From NCBI RefSeq assembly GCF_000419765.1, contig NZ_ATTQ01000003.1, positions 62,001-126,000 of the forward strand: a stretch of DNA of 64,000 nucleotides, written 5' to 3'. Every line of letters starts with the position of its first letter. Position 1 is the stretch's first letter. This DNA comes from Rhizobium mongolense USDA 1844. Its GTDB lineage: Bacteria > Pseudomonadota > Alphaproteobacteria > Rhizobiales > Rhizobiaceae. The position numbers and the translations under genes were made by a program. The notes under the pieces were generated by a model. It saw only the letters and a list, made by a program, of their open reading frames with translations. It had not been told where the DNA came from and ran no database searches. Below are positions 63,207-64,000 of this stretch, one piece after another.

Positions 63207-63309
63207 CATACTGGAAAGGAACAACAACCAGGCCTAGAGCATTCAAAAAATCATTGATGGCCGCAAAAATTTACGCCACCTTCAGGCTGTCACAAAACGG
63301 AGATGAAGC

Positions 63310-63582
63310 ATGCGATTTTCATCGGATCTGGAGCGTCAGCTCAACGGTTATGGCCTTACCACCGCGCATATCCTCTACCGCATTCCCGATTTCGAATCCG
63401 TCCTTCAGACTTATGTCTGGCAGGATTACGATCTGGCTCCCGATTTCCCTGAGATGCAGAAGTTCCTCAACTACTGGCAGGCCAACCTTGACGGGCCGCT
63501 GCATTCCGTCCGCTATACGCATCAGCGCCTGATCGGACCGAACGAATGGCGCCGCGTTGAAGGCGAGTTCAAGCTCCATTGA
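63310..63582 (+). CDS. usg: Usg-family protein
   Basis: A 90-residue protein matching the Usg-like family, named for the gene upstream of trp genes: GYGLTTAHILYRIPDFESVL, then YVWQDYDLAPDFPEMQKFLN and WQANLDGPLHSVRYTH. The function is unknown. It is divergent from groES and the region between holds the CIRCE-like site. GGAGATGAAGC precedes the ATG. Confidence 0.85.
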   Translation: MRFSSDLERQLNGYGLTTAHILYRIPDFESVLQTYVWQDYDLAPDFPEMQKFLNYWQANLDGPLHSVRYTHQRLIGPNEWRRVEGEFKLH

Positions 63583-64000
63583 GACTTGAAACCGGATTTT
63601 TCGCTTCCTGGCTTTTGTCGCGACCGAGGCTTGACGAGCCCGGCCACTGTCGCACGTCATTCCGGTCTCCGTGTGAGATATCAAAAGTGGGTCGGGATCG
63701 CACAAGCTAAATGGTCCCAACGCTGCAATTGAGTGGCAAAGCCTCGACGAGCGATGGAGGATTTCAAGCGCTACTGCATCGGAGCACCAGAGACGGCCTG
63801 AGACCAGATCGCTGATTGTGAAGGGCAAGCGAGCAGATGGCGAGAGGTTTCATGATCTCGCGCAGGGCATCGCGGTTGGCGGTCGTGGGATCGGTATCGC
63901 CTGATCGGATTCCAGACGTCGCTCAACCCCTCCTCGTAGGCATTGCCATTTTGGGAAAATGATTGCTGTCACCCGCTCTGGGAACGTCATCGCGACGCGG
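63583..64000. other. gene-free end of the window
   Basis: I see no supportable gene in these bases. The long minus-strand frame across 63319-63828 overlaps usg and has no family-like sequence. Confidence 0.45.

Overview
The window looks like an accessory replicon (large plasmid or chromid) or chromosomal island of a rhizobial alphaproteobacterium of the Rhizobium/Ensifer/Agrobacterium type. The grounds are the high GC, the number of ABC sugar and peptide importers with GntR/LacI/IclR regulators, several enolase-superfamily sugar-acid enzymes, a ROSE-type RNA thermometer before a small heat-shock gene, SuhR-like proteins and a plasmid-style groESL. I see no rRNA, tRNA, CRISPR array, transposase or replication gene.

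Region 1 (1-11.6 kb) is a TetR-controlled redox/detoxification cluster: alpha/beta hydrolase, two MDR quinone/enoyl reductases, an SDR, an old yellow enzyme, an aldo/keto reductase, a thiolase and a hydrolase with the residue signature of fluoroacetate dehalogenase. Two TetR genes each face a promoter with the same architecture (TTGACT followed by a GATGAT-N4-ATCAT palindrome). The second cassette has decayed and its targets survive as scraps. The region ends in an internally deleted dnaE2 relic.

Region 2 (11.7-18.8 kb) is a complete dipeptide/oligopeptide ABC operon on the minus strand, divergent from an IclR regulator and an RraA-family gene, with a palindrome between them.

Region 3 (18.8-22.9 kb) is a gene graveyard: pieces of tctA, an ETF-quinone oxidoreductase, a 2-keto-4-pentenoate hydratase, a DapA-family lyase, iolG, iolE, an RpiR regulator and an AbiEii-type nucleotidyltransferase.

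Region 4 (22.9-34.2 kb) is a sugar-acid locus: three enolase-superfamily enzymes and a GntR regulator on the minus strand, divergent from a four-gene carbohydrate ABC importer, a fourth enolase-superfamily enzyme and an RraA-type aldolase. Region 5 (34.5-43.7 kb) holds two ribose-type ABC importers, one with a GntR regulator that appears to carry two winged-helix domains, the other with a LacI regulator.

Region 6 (43.8-53.6 kb) mixes intact genes (LysR, NmrA-like, DUF1857) with many broken ones: four separate ligD scraps on both strands, a DUF4334 gene with an amber codon, MDR and chemotaxis-receptor genes with frameshifts, MFS and HAD fragments, and a degP with a 7-bp tandem duplication and a compensating deletion.

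Region 7 (52.2-63.6 kb) is a stress island read almost entirely on the minus strand. One run starts at an RpoH-like promoter and a ROSE-like thermometer: hsp20, hsp20, NDUFS4-like, SuhR-like, an RNA-polymerase-omega-like protein, an SPW-repeat membrane protein, and degP. The other starts near a degenerate CIRCE element: groES, groEL, a small conserved protein, a second SuhR-like gene, a glycosyltransferase and a glycogen-debranching-type glucosidase. A usg gene lies divergently upstream. Starts were moved from the longest reading frame to internal starts where a ribosome binding site or the family's usual N-terminus supports it.
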